Assembly: GCF_900115685.1 (NCBI RefSeq)
Contig: NZ_FOXJ01000001.1
Location: 1,769,796 to 1,833,795, forward strand
Direction: 5' to 3'
DNA from: Variovorax sp. 770b2
GTDB taxonomy: Bacteria; Pseudomonadota; Gammaproteobacteria; Burkholderiales; Burkholderiaceae_C
Length of the DNA: 64,000 bases
The translations under genes were made by a program, and so were the position numbers. Below, in pieces: positions 12,001 to 17,875 of this stretch. Positions within the stretch are counted from its first letter, which is position 1. Every line of letters starts with the position of its first letter. The notes below the pieces were generated by a model that worked only from the letters and a program-made list of their open reading frames with translations, was not told the origin of the DNA and made no database searches.

Positions 12001-12041
12001 GGCACGCGTACGCTGCCGCCTCCATCCGCAATCATGACCAT
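1..12041 (-). CDS. Giant multidomain protein (at least 4013 aa) at the end of the T3SS operon; racemase-like and D-glutamate-cyclase-like domains; 3' end outside the window
   Basis: One frame stays open from the ATG at 12041 to base 1. AAAGGA lies about 8 bases before the ATG, and the gene starts 34 bases after sctU. Visible parts: Ala/Lys/Glu/Gln-rich coiled coil (about 35-250); LysM-like segments (about 350-398, 502-545, weaker 609-634); a charged helical middle; a Gly/Ala hydrophobic stretch (about 1217-1275); Asn/Ala repeats (about 1527-1612); HEAAH at 2099-2103, a possible zinc-protease motif; D-glutamate-cyclase-like copy A (about 2555-2790) with GNEVGGG; an Asp/Glu racemase-like domain (about 2803-3070) with VFDSGSGG, GTYGGK, Cys2874 in ACNTACT and Cys3001 in CCTHYPEL; cyclase-like copy B (about 3165-3425) with GFPL, GNEVGGG and GSWGAD; and a short hydrophobic segment near 3655. 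No N-terminal Sec signal is visible. Operon position suggests a secreted substrate or effector; that is inference. Peptidoglycan or D-glutamate as target is a hypothesis. Confidence 0.85.
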   Translation of the reverse strand, partial: MVMIADGGGSVRVPVNVPNPVNQTQQPASSPESDAAARARELQRQLEALLEKLREAQRQAEAARQRAIDAQKQAQKVKDHAEAMQAQAQKTKDLADLNKAKKAQQDAKLEDARAKSASAEANLKDKDVDLLGAQVAQKREEKKSPEAKASAATDKKVQDAQAHRDDAKTTNDLSRLYLDSQEKESKAQDAEAKVVGLTPPASKPQSVITDKERTDLSKAQTDATTLRTDANAANRKFTDAVGTEAQTEFYGSPPASQTATQPFPTVQAAAQMPTDPMHSPLLQLLQVQSRPSLPGSPGLPLSSLTLTTQNGPLKGPTTLPSTLSAPAWGTNGTSSTPALTSLFPPKPTAVTPEVTKTLSSIADGKTVEQIAKDRNIGVDKVIAEADAAGIKIASSKPGTDVQVTTVKKGDASLSYTNDYQSGSLSVNGSFADAKAPGGRKTIQVTQDGNGLLSQTVKDQKTGNNVTHTIDPKAGTRTDTVVGADGRRTETTTSLTGAPVLRPVGPYEGYLEVAKAANLTPDQLFALNPDVDYGVALKPGQQLVVAGVPTTVKTYSADGSVLEKTTASDGTLQVVNTTASGHRAVLMGDPETRTGPGEAARKAIFDDKKPIAEVAKSLHLSEDQLLASLPPGTVDVTKPTSDNGEVETRTIYDPSTNRTVVEYHDWKNDSVSHKVIDENTVFKVQGYDKEGKPAIEDIPGGAGYAQKQADDKLALVGDYGKQIGDLDKILRDARHMGDTLPEVQAQRRDLVAQRDAAQEQADIAQSKATSTLTQYKQTVIDKNAGIAYQNLAVARPGSKEQAAATADLNDMLGRVDKIDRLVVAAGKDVDLVEARVAKDDAHDAKLLADQNLQTEFEKWKRNWRWGGLDEKEIQKREAQGAKPVGPQYRNAEEENEAAWRDFKKGQSINDERFGKSSTNGEVPWHDAWVNRNAASDAEQLANLDYDKASIAQGNADAHVIAGDVARLQEKKDAWTRANPTLFSESFAQQGDLDKLGDQLAQKKAGVLQDGQRKDYTEFLVNASAPDREEPEELKKLQDKFNNDNAGAAAAVDRQVKDILLDRTRRQAKASEDFLNLWPTRNPALQKELDGVGTTAGTGSVRAAERRTQDLLDSSEQGRQLQNARTVKARSYDALTKLSVEDDALLNKDYGDIKKSQEGHTWLRDIFDDSADEAVDYTKEQRDKAKQLKDQLARGDISLTKYTEEEDKLMDAYSVKAVDVNREQRDNDEFWSVVDEAARIGVSTLAGIAATVATGGNVAAGIAAGVAVNELWDTTGDIVAAAQGRDIYADGHTSMWTATYKGVNGDLSWDDVKFTLKDEAVDIASSAVGATGVGAGMRASAGFTARYLAKEGLQQGVGTTLKMGQRVSVGIRAGVISQAVDGAGRVGVETMSVGLDGQLGSAEGDKRIQSTLVSSVMGAATAPLTGGFSAVMPLPSLAGGVLSKTKFAGAVAVQFGNDLGGSMGTGQLISLANYGRGMNEGERRAAWIQAFPGTVNNIGLHPYMARKAAAAQELQQQQPESPAPPRHGDDAEGLADPADAADPVNAVDASNAGNVANASNAANAGNGANASQGGESGTGGNTANPGSPADAANAANAANAANAANASNTNGTSNVKAGDLADHAGHDLDNLVVLDAGLNDLANGSDIPLRAAHALSPGGMVEFRVTLDAQNAASGDGGGIKTVGFSSGTQGRAKAVDGGVARKGDESQAAQDRDAEQDAVIRDRMRAAGLDNVTIDREMDIDTGRIVLVVQAHKAATQMPDGELPLQSRAVPRGPGARGEGTARADGGEPEYTLPPPSSDAHTNNWAATLKAILQSGGKVKDAAFYVHGSRYDEDTGMARSPAQHGLAPAEQGPAPAVRQAAYTAGDAADDGALPTPARYETLDDALAAAQPGKGMRPADSIALVYEPLLRPDGSVPPEAVLATLGIDRNGAEAPQLATVASNRHSDTAETQPLKVSYPPAAPRNRPSGLILPGSVARPTHLTVPDDATVYLTDKAGRVTQIDVDDPRVAQALERAQASRNRLLALPSREQGLDADGVQAWMQAQGMKPVDLRVVDAGSVPDLLPGKAGRYIGRDGVGLVARDPAAQGPGGVASVQRTMVHEAAHGNENKRGVFMLSEASDPDTQRPVYVIEPVIGLTRFDPKLGFAVGLPGEEGYAARKAQQFEESRSGPRKAGPTFDDQIDRYLEDGNTVDHGAFTAVTLDALVRMNPKLEGLMERARFSSAAHDELIATMGKTLDAINGYRGTDLTTPEYQARAEAIYHAVQNNGPLPPVGGKAPPSLGGPAVTLSRPVQRAAGAGADGLPLKPSAFGTDGDWMAAALHLEDTIAQQRAAGQADKLPPGMIMSDADKAVTHALMKDPEPGSGECFIVSGRPPSQGIFAGGDVRAKRGDVHATLDKALEAASRQQGGAWIYRAAPEGGIAEMTRFGKARSHNILGAFHANPDRTTFEVGIANPQFDRWDLSPAAPSAGRPHVYNASLTMPVGRPAEGIFRQGGIEEGADAAIAALDRAVADGRPPRVMIAAGYSTMGGRAETSGPGGAAVAGKAVRLYASQVHGEDVKVVYVAAGRSQRKVLAAALEALGERKGEHYEIVSFNARGKRAEWRSSALLNRHEPDLLMGFDVPGRTEKGEYHNSQGHAIGARTPARDQLFIDATRRDGTTTVAGFDLGNEVGGGHPDVHTRVQPAPDGTPIASIVTADVAMTGGRTNWVGYAFGTEVLRRGGVMSAVPDETAVRGMVIKMMKAGGIDSETGSRVPFKTDSRGRKSGVGGMSPDVEAAVAAMLRVRAEKIHMAPGIDLRGVRLRLGVFDSGSGGIIAASEIKRVVEETTGARVDLVMVGDHGAGTYGGKPKTSIADHTRAGLETLDKVGVDLIVMACNTACTSGMAEYARGIKAPVIDLIDSTRDFHKGLVDQGERVVAFSTQKTAELPLPSDLSVEGVYRDKNVVPVGGTDNDGNLDVASLVNRYMGDPMDDGMQQLMQQAANHYADKILAADPQVTAISWCCTHYPELEPFFTKALADPNIRKGRGAEDIKMVNPMTNQALEAIEVARKLPPGMGTGPSRAIGITTAVEDKATSTKPPGQRQVDQKDVRDTLRIALQRDDITLVPLERLGADVDVEAARNVLNKDEAGDPIDALQAFDPSGRGFPIHVPGGAYAAAKMLGDAGKVVVVAGFPLRTAGGRVAPESDSTKGAAVLASSLAKLGKDATCITTPSNVKPLKAALSVLGREDIDVKPFGLKTGPHAEAQARQMLRDLDPDALVSVEAPGRDAQGEYWSSTGERITGDVAALDEFFYAARHINGTRGEGAPKIAQIAILDVGNEVGGGSVDKRVRRAPDGQRIASAVTADQLVTAGVGSWGADATVAALEVAHGRSDLLPTAKQVPRLMRAIAREGGVDSQSRTGIDAAAGYGPTVHVGMTELYRQAALEVKADRAKGTDAAAEPPKGGTPRPGTAPVAEPMSAAFRGDEWPEVHARLTSGGFGNDNVYVYRVKGQPDLYADPASPANLTLRQIDGSGRVARGTDTVRWYGNSTPGRGVGGLAPRREMGARFGLEPKEAKETVYRIKNRETGEITRQSDKPTDAQYADSNLRIRALTGRPPRKASAQPTQDWFIVSNQSPVRIDAANGLRNVQRGDGAFTLPSIENAPKPPGGWPLGKVIRRQITVGLVAAVGITTANAISPIDTGHDVPTGIVSLPRNPISASTPHNHQTPSFQARPEAFSVPAEVTLGLAQHQQRAADALAREPGHDPAAVKSLQATADGHWGAFSAEMLKAIRNDVQQSGANPVAAANRQRAQLIALDKLDVRSDTAVRDALRDSGLLKGTTADVQAQMDYAHLVADHPTLVNDKSRDLARQDPAGFAAATLVEIGPDAPAYKALVDDNAAMLGRLHSESVVKDRLADGDVAGAAREARQRLDVSRDAGERDKAAAGMRPLFEAERTRALDLLDEMPMHDVGDYLAQYRDAPPEISEPVAKGMLDLLQRNLPRPSDDLASMTQFEKFVEGLSIVAESADARSPTSAW

Positions 12042-12075
12042 GGGGTGTTCCTTTCGATCACAGGTTCTTCAAGAT

Positions 12076-13107
12076 TCATTCATTGCCCTGCGCCCAGCGC
12101 AGCAGCTTGGCCACCGGCGCATACAGCGCGCGCGGGATCGGCTGGTCCTGCGGCACCTCTTCGTAGATGCGCTCGGCCAGGGAGGGCTCGAATTCGGTCG
12201 GGATCAGGCCTTCGCTCGCGAAGCGCCGGATCTGCGCGGCGACCTCGCCCTCGCCGCGCGCGATCACGCGCGGCAGGTCGGTCTCGCCCAGGTACTGCAG
12301 GGCGATGGCGATGCGCGGCGAATGGATCACCGCCGACGCCGCGCGCACCCGGTCGTTCAGGCTCGCGTACACCGCCTCGAAGTACGCCGAGCGCCGCCGC
12401 GAGCGGTTGATGGGGTCGCCCTCCATCTCCTTGTATTCCTGGCGGATTTCCTCGATGGACATCCGCTGCTTCTTCATGAACTCGTGGTGCTCGTGCACGT
12501 AGTCGACCGCGGCCATCACCGCGTAGATCACCACGGCCCAGCCGAAGGCGACCAGCACCATGTGGGCGGAGGCCGTCATGATTCCCTCGGGCTGCGCGTA
12601 GCCCAGCTTGAGCGCGGTGTCCACGAAGCCGCGCACCACCACGAACATCAGCAAGGCCAGCAATGCGGTCTTGGTGCACATCTTCAGGAGGTTGATGAGG
12701 CTGCGCGTGGAGAAGATGCGGGTCAGGCCCTCGGCCGGGTTCATGCGGTTCACGTCGGGCTTCAGGCGCTCCCAGGCCGCCACGCCGCCCACCTGGAACA
12801 GCGAGCCGACGATGCCCGCGGCAGCGGTGATCGCCATGATCGGGAGCGTCCCCCACACCAGCGTTTCGCCCGTGTGCAGCAGCAGCTCCGCAAAGCGGTC
12901 TTCGGGCGCGGTCAGCAAGGTGGTGCTGGTCGCATGCAGCCACAGTTCCCGCAGCAGGCTGTAGATGAGCTGCCCGCCCAGCCACAGCGACAGCAGGACC
13001 ACGACGAACACCACCGTGGAGGCCACGTCGGTGCTGAACACCACTTCACCGCGCTTGCGCGCATCGCGCAGGCGCTTGGCGGTGGGGGCCTGGTCTTTTT
13101 CTGCCAT
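12076..13107 (-). CDS. sctU: T3SS export-gate switch protein SctU (FlhB/YscU family) without the NPTH motif
   Basis: Inner-membrane component of the type III export apparatus; family members switch substrate specificity after self-cleavage between Asn and Pro of NPTH. The protein has 343 residues, the usual length. It has a short basic N-terminus, about four membrane segments in residues 26-200, and a soluble cytoplasmic domain. At the cleavage position it reads HSPR (residues 262-265) between SAVI and IAIALQY, which align with the flanks VVVT and YAVALRY of normal members. None of the four NPTH residues is kept, so normal autocleavage is unlikely. The start lies 10 bases after the sctT stop; the giant gene follows. 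Family assignment is certain from neighbours and the long conserved cytoplasmic helix region. Confidence 0.95.
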   Translation of the reverse strand: MAEKDQAPTAKRLRDARKRGEVVFSTDVASTVVFVVVLLSLWLGGQLIYSLLRELWLHATSTTLLTAPEDRFAELLLHTGETLVWGTLPIMAITAAAGIVGSLFQVGGVAAWERLKPDVNRMNPAEGLTRIFSTRSLINLLKMCTKTALLALLMFVVVRGFVDTALKLGYAQPEGIMTASAHMVLVAFGWAVVIYAVMAAVDYVHEHHEFMKKQRMSIEEIRQEYKEMEGDPINRSRRRSAYFEAVYASLNDRVRAASAVIHSPRIAIALQYLGETDLPRVIARGEGEVAAQIRRFASEGLIPTEFEPSLAERIYEEVPQDQPIPRALYAPVAKLLRWAQGNE

Positions 13108-13117
13108 GCCGGGCCCG

Positions 13118-13897
13118 CTACAGCGTGGACCTCAGGAAATCGAGCACGCCGTTCTCGGGCCGGAGAAAGTCCTGCAGCGACTCGTACACGAAGAACAGGA
13201 ACAGCAGCATCATCAGGTGCGCCAGCAGGCTCTTGAGCGGCTGCGCGAAGACGAACACGTTCAGCTGCGGCGCCACCCGGCCCACCAGGCCCACGCCCAG
13301 TTCCACCAGCAGCAGCACCACGATGACCGGCGAGGCCAGCTTCACGATCCACAGGAACAGCGTGTCGCCCTGGCGCACCGCGAACTGCTCCAGCACCAGG
13401 CCCAGGTTGGGAAAGAAGGAGCCGACCGGCCAGATGCGGTAGGAGTCGACGATCACGCCCAGCATCGCAAGCAACCCGCCCGCCGACACGAACAGCGTGA
13501 TGACCATCCAGCCCAGGAACTCGCTGGTCACGCCGTTCTCGTGGCCGGCCACCGGGTCGAAGAACGAGGCGTTGCTGGAGCCCGTCTGGAAGTCGATCAG
13601 GTCGCCCACGCTCTGGATGGCCCAGATGAAGATGCCGAAGCCCAGGCCCAGCATCACGCCGATCAGCGCCTCCTTGCCGGCGATGAGCACCCAGGTGGCC
13701 ATCGAGGCGGCCGGCACCTCGCCCGCCACCGGCGACATGAAGATCGCCAGCATCAGCAGGATGCCGTTGCGCACCGTGCCGGTGATCATGCCGCCCGAGA
13801 GAAAAGGCACGACCGCGAAGATCGCGAACAACCGCGGCAGCGTGAGCACCACCGCCGAGAAGAACTGCTCCATGTTGCCGAGTTCGAAGCTTTCCAT
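13118..13897 (-). CDS. sctT: T3SS export-gate protein SctT (FliR/YscT family)
   Basis: Polytopic inner-membrane protein that forms the export gate with SctR and SctS. The ATG at 13897 gives 259 residues beginning MESFELGNMEQ. A longer open frame upstream to 14152 only overlaps sctO in another frame and is not used; GGAGCACC precedes the chosen ATG. The sequence is almost entirely hydrophobic with about six membrane segments, and has FliR-like features such as LPRLFAIFAVVPFLSGG near the N-terminus and a Gly-rich second helix. It sits between sctO (16 bases) and sctU (10 bases), so it is translated within the same operon. Confidence 0.95.
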   Translation of the reverse strand: MESFELGNMEQFFSAVVLTLPRLFAIFAVVPFLSGGMITGTVRNGILLMLAIFMSPVAGEVPAASMATWVLIAGKEALIGVMLGLGFGIFIWAIQSVGDLIDFQTGSSNASFFDPVAGHENGVTSEFLGWMVITLFVSAGGLLAMLGVIVDSYRIWPVGSFFPNLGLVLEQFAVRQGDTLFLWIVKLASPVIVVLLLVELGVGLVGRVAPQLNVFVFAQPLKSLLAHLMMLLFLFFVYESLQDFLRPENGVLDFLRSTL

Positions 13898-13913
13898 GAT
13901 CGGTGCTCCGGGC

Positions 13914-14399
13914 CTACGCTGGCCGCCGCATGGCCCAGGCCTGCGCGGTGCTCTCTTCGTTGGTGTCTTCGAGCCGCTGCTCCTGCAGGTGCAGGCGCTC
14001 AGAACGCGCGCGCTGCTGCATCTGCTGGGCCTTCTCCAGTTCGCCATGCGCGGCGCGGAGTTGCCGACGGCTTTCTTCCAGCACCTGCTCGCGCTCGGAG
14101 TGCGCACGCGCGGCCTGCGCGGTGACCTGGCCGGCTTCTGCGATCTGCGCATCGAGCGCGCCGCTCCAGGCGCCCGCGCTGCGAAACTCCGCCACGCTGA
14201 CCTGACCGCCCGACAACGCGCCGCGTGTCGCTTCCCAATGCCGCAGCTTGTTCTGCACCTGCTCCTGCTGCGCGGCCTCGGCCTGATGCAACTGCGCCTG
14301 GCTTTCTTCGGCGGCTACACGGTCGCGCGCGACCACGCCCATCGCGGCGGTTTTTTGGCGCTCGCGCACGTCGGCCAGGAGCTTCCAGTCGATGCTCAT
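13914..14399 (-). CDS. sctO: T3SS stalk-like coiled-coil protein SctO (YscO/HrpB7/FliJ type)
   Basis: A 161-residue protein rich in Gln, Glu, Ala and Arg that is predicted to be helical coiled coil through almost its whole length. It starts MSIDWKLLADVRERQ. The ATG at 14399 overlaps the sctN stop as ATGA, which implies translational coupling. Position directly after sctN, length and coiled-coil character match SctO, the stalk protein that docks to the ATPase ring, equivalent to FliJ and HrpB7. SctO proteins share little sequence, so the call rests on position and composition. Confidence 0.85.
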   Translation of the reverse strand: MSIDWKLLADVRERQKTAAMGVVARDRVAAEESQAQLHQAEAAQQEQVQNKLRHWEATRGALSGGQVSVAEFRSAGAWSGALDAQIAEAGQVTAQAARAHSEREQVLEESRRQLRAAHGELEKAQQMQQRARSERLHLQEQRLEDTNEESTAQAWAMRRPA

Positions 14400-15754
14400 C
14401 GGGCGCGCTCCGTGCGGGGTGCGTGGCGCAGCAGCGCGGCAACGGACTGCGCGAAGGGTTGGATGGTCTTGGGCGGCTGCGAGAGAAAGTCGAGCATCGC
14501 GGGCCGCGCCTGGATCGCCTCGTCGGCCAGCGCATCGCTGCCCGGGCGGTATTCGCCGATCTGCACCAGCAGTTCCATCTCCTGGTACTTGGCCAGCAGG
14601 CTGCGGAAATGCGCCGCCGCCGTGCCGTGTTCGCGCGTGGTCACCAGCGGCATCACGCGGCTGATGCTCGCGAGCACGTCGATGGCCGGATAGCGGTTGG
14701 CGGCCGCGATCTTGCGCGACAGCACGATGTGGCCGTCCAGGATCGAGCGCACCTCTTCGGCGATCGGGTCGTTCTCTTCGTCGCCTTCGGTCAGCACCGA
14801 ATACACGGCGGTGATCGAGCCGGTCTTGCCCTGCCCCGCGCGCTCCAGCAACTGCGGCAGCATCGAGAAGATCGACGGCGGGTAGCTGCGCCGCGTCGGC
14901 GGCTCGCCGCTCGCGAGACCGATCTCGCGCTGCGCGCGCGCAAAGCGCGTGAGGGAATCGACCAGCAGCAGCACCTTCTTGCCCTGGTCGCGGAAGTGCT
15001 CGGCGATGGTGGTCGCCACATAGGCCGACTTGATGCGCTCCATCGGCGGCCGATCGGAGGTGGAGACCACCATCACCGTCTTGGCCAGGCCTTCGGGGCC
15101 CAGGTTGTGCTCGACGAATTCCTTCACCTCGCGCCCGCGTTCGCCGATCAGCGCGATCACGTTCACCTCGGCCGTCGAGCCACGCGCCAGCATGCCGAGC
15201 AACGTACTCTTGCCCACGCCTGGCGGCGCGAACACGCCGATGCGCTGGCCTTCGCCCACGGTGAGGAGCGCATCCACCGCGCGGATGCCGGTGGCAATCG
15301 GCGCATCGATCATGCGGCGCGCGAGCGGGCTCACCGGCTCGCGGTGCACCGGCAGCCGCGTGTGGGCGGCGAGCGCACCGAGCGCATCGATGGGATTGCC
15401 CAGCGCGTCGAGCACGCGGCCCAAGAGGCCCGCGCCCACGGGGCAGACATGGCCGCGTCCGGTCGGCACCACCTCGGTCAGCGCCGAGATGCCGGTGATC
15501 GAGCCGAGCGGCGTGAGGATGGCCGTGTTGCCGCGAAAGCCCACCACTTCGGCCAGCAGCGGCGGCTCGCCCGGCGTGACCAGCTCGCACAGCTCGCCCA
15601 CGTGCGCCTGGATGCCCGTCGCGTCGATCAGCATGCCCACCGCCTTGCTGACCCGCCCGCGCATCGCCACCGGCGTGACGTGGGAGAACGCGGCCTCCAG
15701 TTCGGCCACGATGCCCAGGGCGGCGTCGGCCATGCCGATCTGCTGCATGTTCAC
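14396..15754 (-). CDS. sctN: T3SS ATPase SctN
   Basis: Hexameric ATPase that unfolds and releases substrates at the export gate. The 452 residues show an F1-beta-like N-terminal domain, a Walker A motif APPGVGKST (about 176-184), the type III signature GERGREVKEF, a Walker B segment LLLVDSL (about 260) and a YPPSIFSMLPQLLERAG block. All are intact. The first possible start is a GTG at 15754 that overlaps the sctL stop (GTGA); an ATG two codons downstream at 15748 is an alternative. The gene lies between sctL and sctO in the standard order. Confidence 0.97.
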   Translation of the reverse strand: MNMQQIGMADAALGIVAELEAAFSHVTPVAMRGRVSKAVGMLIDATGIQAHVGELCELVTPGEPPLLAEVVGFRGNTAILTPLGSITGISALTEVVPTGRGHVCPVGAGLLGRVLDALGNPIDALGALAAHTRLPVHREPVSPLARRMIDAPIATGIRAVDALLTVGEGQRIGVFAPPGVGKSTLLGMLARGSTAEVNVIALIGERGREVKEFVEHNLGPEGLAKTVMVVSTSDRPPMERIKSAYVATTIAEHFRDQGKKVLLLVDSLTRFARAQREIGLASGEPPTRRSYPPSIFSMLPQLLERAGQGKTGSITAVYSVLTEGDEENDPIAEEVRSILDGHIVLSRKIAAANRYPAIDVLASISRVMPLVTTREHGTAAAHFRSLLAKYQEMELLVQIGEYRPGSDALADEAIQARPAMLDFLSQPPKTIQPFAQSVAALLRHAPRTERAR

Positions 15755-16398
15755 TGCGCCCTCCCCGATGTGCCCGAGGGCACCAGCATGCCGCCCTGCT
15801 CGACCGCGCGGCGGAACGCCTCCAGCTGCGCATCGACGCCGATCTCCAGCACGCCGGTGGAGGTCTGCACGAGGCAGGCGCCGGACGGCAGGTCGGCATC
15901 GGGCGTGATGGTCACGGCCATGTTCCAGTTGGCATCGGTGCGCAGGCGGTGCAGCGTCTCGCGCATGTGGGCCTCCTGCGCCGGCGCCACGCGCACGGTG
16001 ATGAACGACTCGGCGCGCAGCAGCGCCTCGACCCGCAGCAGCGCCGAGCGGAACAGCACCGCGGGGTCGGCCTCGGCGAGGAACTGGCCCACGGCCTTGA
16101 CCACGATCTGCGCCATCGAGGTGCGCAGCGCATGCAATTGCCGCTCGACCGCCATGCTGTCAGTGACGAGCTGCCGCGCGTATTCGGCGCGCGCCTGCGC
16201 AAGGCCCTCTTCGTAGCCCTTGCGCCGGCTCGCCTCGGCGCCGGACTCGGCCTGCTGGCCGATGCGGGCGGCCTCTTTGCGCGCGGTGTCCACCACCGCC
16301 GACGCATCGAGCAGCGCCGCATATTCGTTTTCCTTCAACACCTTGCGCTCGCTCAGGAGCTGCAGGTTGTCGGTGGTGATCAGAAAAGCCAGTCCCAT
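15751..16398 (-). CDS. sctL: T3SS ATPase regulator/stator SctL (YscL/FliH family)
   Basis: Cytoplasmic sorting-platform protein that dimerises, binds the N-terminus of SctN and links it to SctQ. The chosen ATG at 16398 gives 215 residues starting MGLAFLITTDNLQLLS, which resembles SctL N-termini. A second ATG nine codons upstream would add a basic tail. The middle (about 40-95) is a helical Ala/Glu/Arg-rich region, followed by a compact C-terminal domain. The 5' end overlaps the sctK stop by 19 bases and the 3' end overlaps the sctN start. Confidence 0.9.
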   Translation of the reverse strand: MGLAFLITTDNLQLLSERKVLKENEYAALLDASAVVDTARKEAARIGQQAESGAEASRRKGYEEGLAQARAEYARQLVTDSMAVERQLHALRTSMAQIVVKAVGQFLAEADPAVLFRSALLRVEALLRAESFITVRVAPAQEAHMRETLHRLRTDANWNMAVTITPDADLPSGACLVQTSTGVLEIGVDAQLEAFRRAVEQGGMLVPSGTSGRAQ

Positions 16399-17090
16399 TG
16401 CGGCAGTCTTTCGGGAACGATGCACGAGAGCATCAGTTCGTTGAGTTGCAGGGCCTGGCGCGGCTCGAAGACCGGCACGCTCAGGGCGGCGATGCGGCGC
16501 GGCAGCTTGTGCTTCAGGCGCTGGAGCACGAGCTCTCCTTCGGCGGCCGCCGCGCCCAGCAGCAGGCGGTAGCCGCGGTCGATCACCACGCGGCCGGTGG
16601 CGATGGGCCGCTGCTGCACCATGGCGCTGTCCATGCGCAGCTCGGTGAGCTGGGGCACGCGGTCGAGCACGAAGTCGACGGCGTCGCGGTCGAAGCGGCG
16701 CGCCTGGCGGCGGATCTGCAGGCCCGCGCCGCCGCGCACCTTGAAGAGCGGCAGGTGCGCGCAGAAGCCGAGGTAGGCGGCCAGGCGGCGCAGCGATGCG
16801 GCATCGAGCAACGCGAGGCGCTTCAGGCGCGAGTCGAAGTTGTAGTCGGCCGCGGCGTGCGCCTGGACCGGACCCTTTGCGTGTTCCCGTCGCAGCAGGT
16901 CGGCCAGCACCGCGCGGCCGGCCGGCCCCATGCGCGCCACCGAGCGGTGCCGCACCGGCCAGTTGGCCGGCAGCCAGCTTGGATGCAGGTCGGCCTCGGG
17001 GTGCAGGTTGAAGCGCATCACCAGGCGCACCAGGTCCATCGGGCCGGGCATGGCCGCAGGGGTGGTGGGTGCGGTGGTCTGCGCCTGCAT
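16380..17090 (-). CDS. sctK: T3SS sorting-platform protein SctK (HrpB4/YscK-like)
   Basis: A 236-residue soluble protein. The start at 17090 (MQAQTT) is chosen because the gene begins 8 bases after the sctJ stop; the upstream extension of the open frame overlaps sctJ. Residues 20-60 and the C-terminal Leu-rich region (RRLAAYLGF, LNELMLSC) fit the SctK/HrpB4 group, which connects the inner-membrane ring to the SctQ pods. SctK sequences diverge strongly, so the assignment depends mainly on its place between sctJ and sctL, the hrpB4 position in Hrp2-type clusters. Confidence 0.8.
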   Translation of the reverse strand: MQAQTTAPTTPAAMPGPMDLVRLVMRFNLHPEADLHPSWLPANWPVRHRSVARMGPAGRAVLADLLRREHAKGPVQAHAAADYNFDSRLKRLALLDAASLRRLAAYLGFCAHLPLFKVRGGAGLQIRRQARRFDRDAVDFVLDRVPQLTELRMDSAMVQQRPIATGRVVIDRGYRLLLGAAAAEGELVLQRLKHKLPRRIAALSVPVFEPRQALQLNELMLSCIVPERLPQWDWLF

Positions 17091-17098
17091 GGGTGAGG

Positions 17099-17875
17099 TC
17101 AGCGCTTCAGGACCTGGCGGCGCATCCAGGTGCGCCAGTCCTGGCCCTGCCGGCGCAGCAAGGTCGGCAGCGCCATGAGGCAGATGGCGGCCAGCAGCAG
17201 CAGGCCCAGCAGCACCATCGCGGTCTGCGTGGAGAACAGGCCGAGCACCATCGGCTCGCCGACGGGCGCGCCCGTGGAAGTGGTGCGTGCGATGCGGCGC
17301 GCCTCGAACAGCGACAGCGACACCTGGTCGTGCGTGAGGCCTTCGATGCTGTGCGCCACCATGTCCTTTACCGCGGGTGCCAGCAGGCGCAGGTCGACGT
17401 CGGGCCGGTGCTTGATGAACACCGCCGCGGACGACGGCCGGATCTTCTCGCTCAGCGGATCGTTGGCCGGAATGACCACGTGCACCCGTGCGTCCACCAC
17501 GCCGTCGATGCTGCGCAACGTCTGCGACAGCTCCTGCGACATCGCGTAGATGTAGCGCATGCGCTCTTCCGAAGGCGTGGACACCAGCCCCTGCTTCTGG
17601 AACACCTCGCCCATGCTCACGTAGCGCTCGGCCGGCAGGCCCTGCACGCGCAGCACGTCCAGCGCCTGGCTCAGGCGGTCTTCCTCGACCTCGACCTGCC
17701 AGTTGGCGCCTTCCAGCTTGGTCTTGGTCGCGCCGATGCCCTCGCCCGACAGGGCCGCGACGATCTCGTTGGCCTCCTGCTCCTTGAGGTTGGAATAGAG
17801 CGCGACCTTGCAGCCCGCCAGGGCCAGGAGCAGCACGAGCGCGGCAAGCCAACGCGGGCTTCGGAATGGCCTCAT
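17099..17875 (-). CDS. sctJ: T3SS inner-membrane ring lipoprotein SctJ (YscJ/HrcJ)
   Basis: Forms the inner-membrane ring with SctD. The 258 residues begin with a lipoprotein signal (MRPFRSPRWLAALVLLL) and lipobox LAGC with Cys22. A YscJ domain follows (YSNLKEQEANEIVAAL, then the DARVHVVIPANDPLS block), and one C-terminal membrane helix (about 220-240) precedes a basic tail. The start at 17875 overlaps the sctI stop as ATGA. Every hallmark of the family is present. Confidence 0.97.
   Translation of the reverse strand: MRPFRSPRWLAALVLLLALAGCKVALYSNLKEQEANEIVAALSGEGIGATKTKLEGANWQVEVEEDRLSQALDVLRVQGLPAERYVSMGEVFQKQGLVSTPSEERMRYIYAMSQELSQTLRSIDGVVDARVHVVIPANDPLSEKIRPSSAAVFIKHRPDVDLRLLAPAVKDMVAHSIEGLTHDQVSLSLFEARRIARTTSTGAPVGEPMVLGLFSTQTAMVLLGLLLLAAICLMALPTLLRRQGQDWRTWMRRQVLKR

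Noticed and set aside
12076..13107. SctU motif loss as a frameshift artefact
   Set aside because: Frame and flanking family sequence are intact on both sides; only the four motif residues differ.
13898..14152. N-terminal extension of SctT
   Set aside because: It overlaps sctO in another frame and is Arg/Ser-rich and unlike the family; the ATG at 13897 is well supported.
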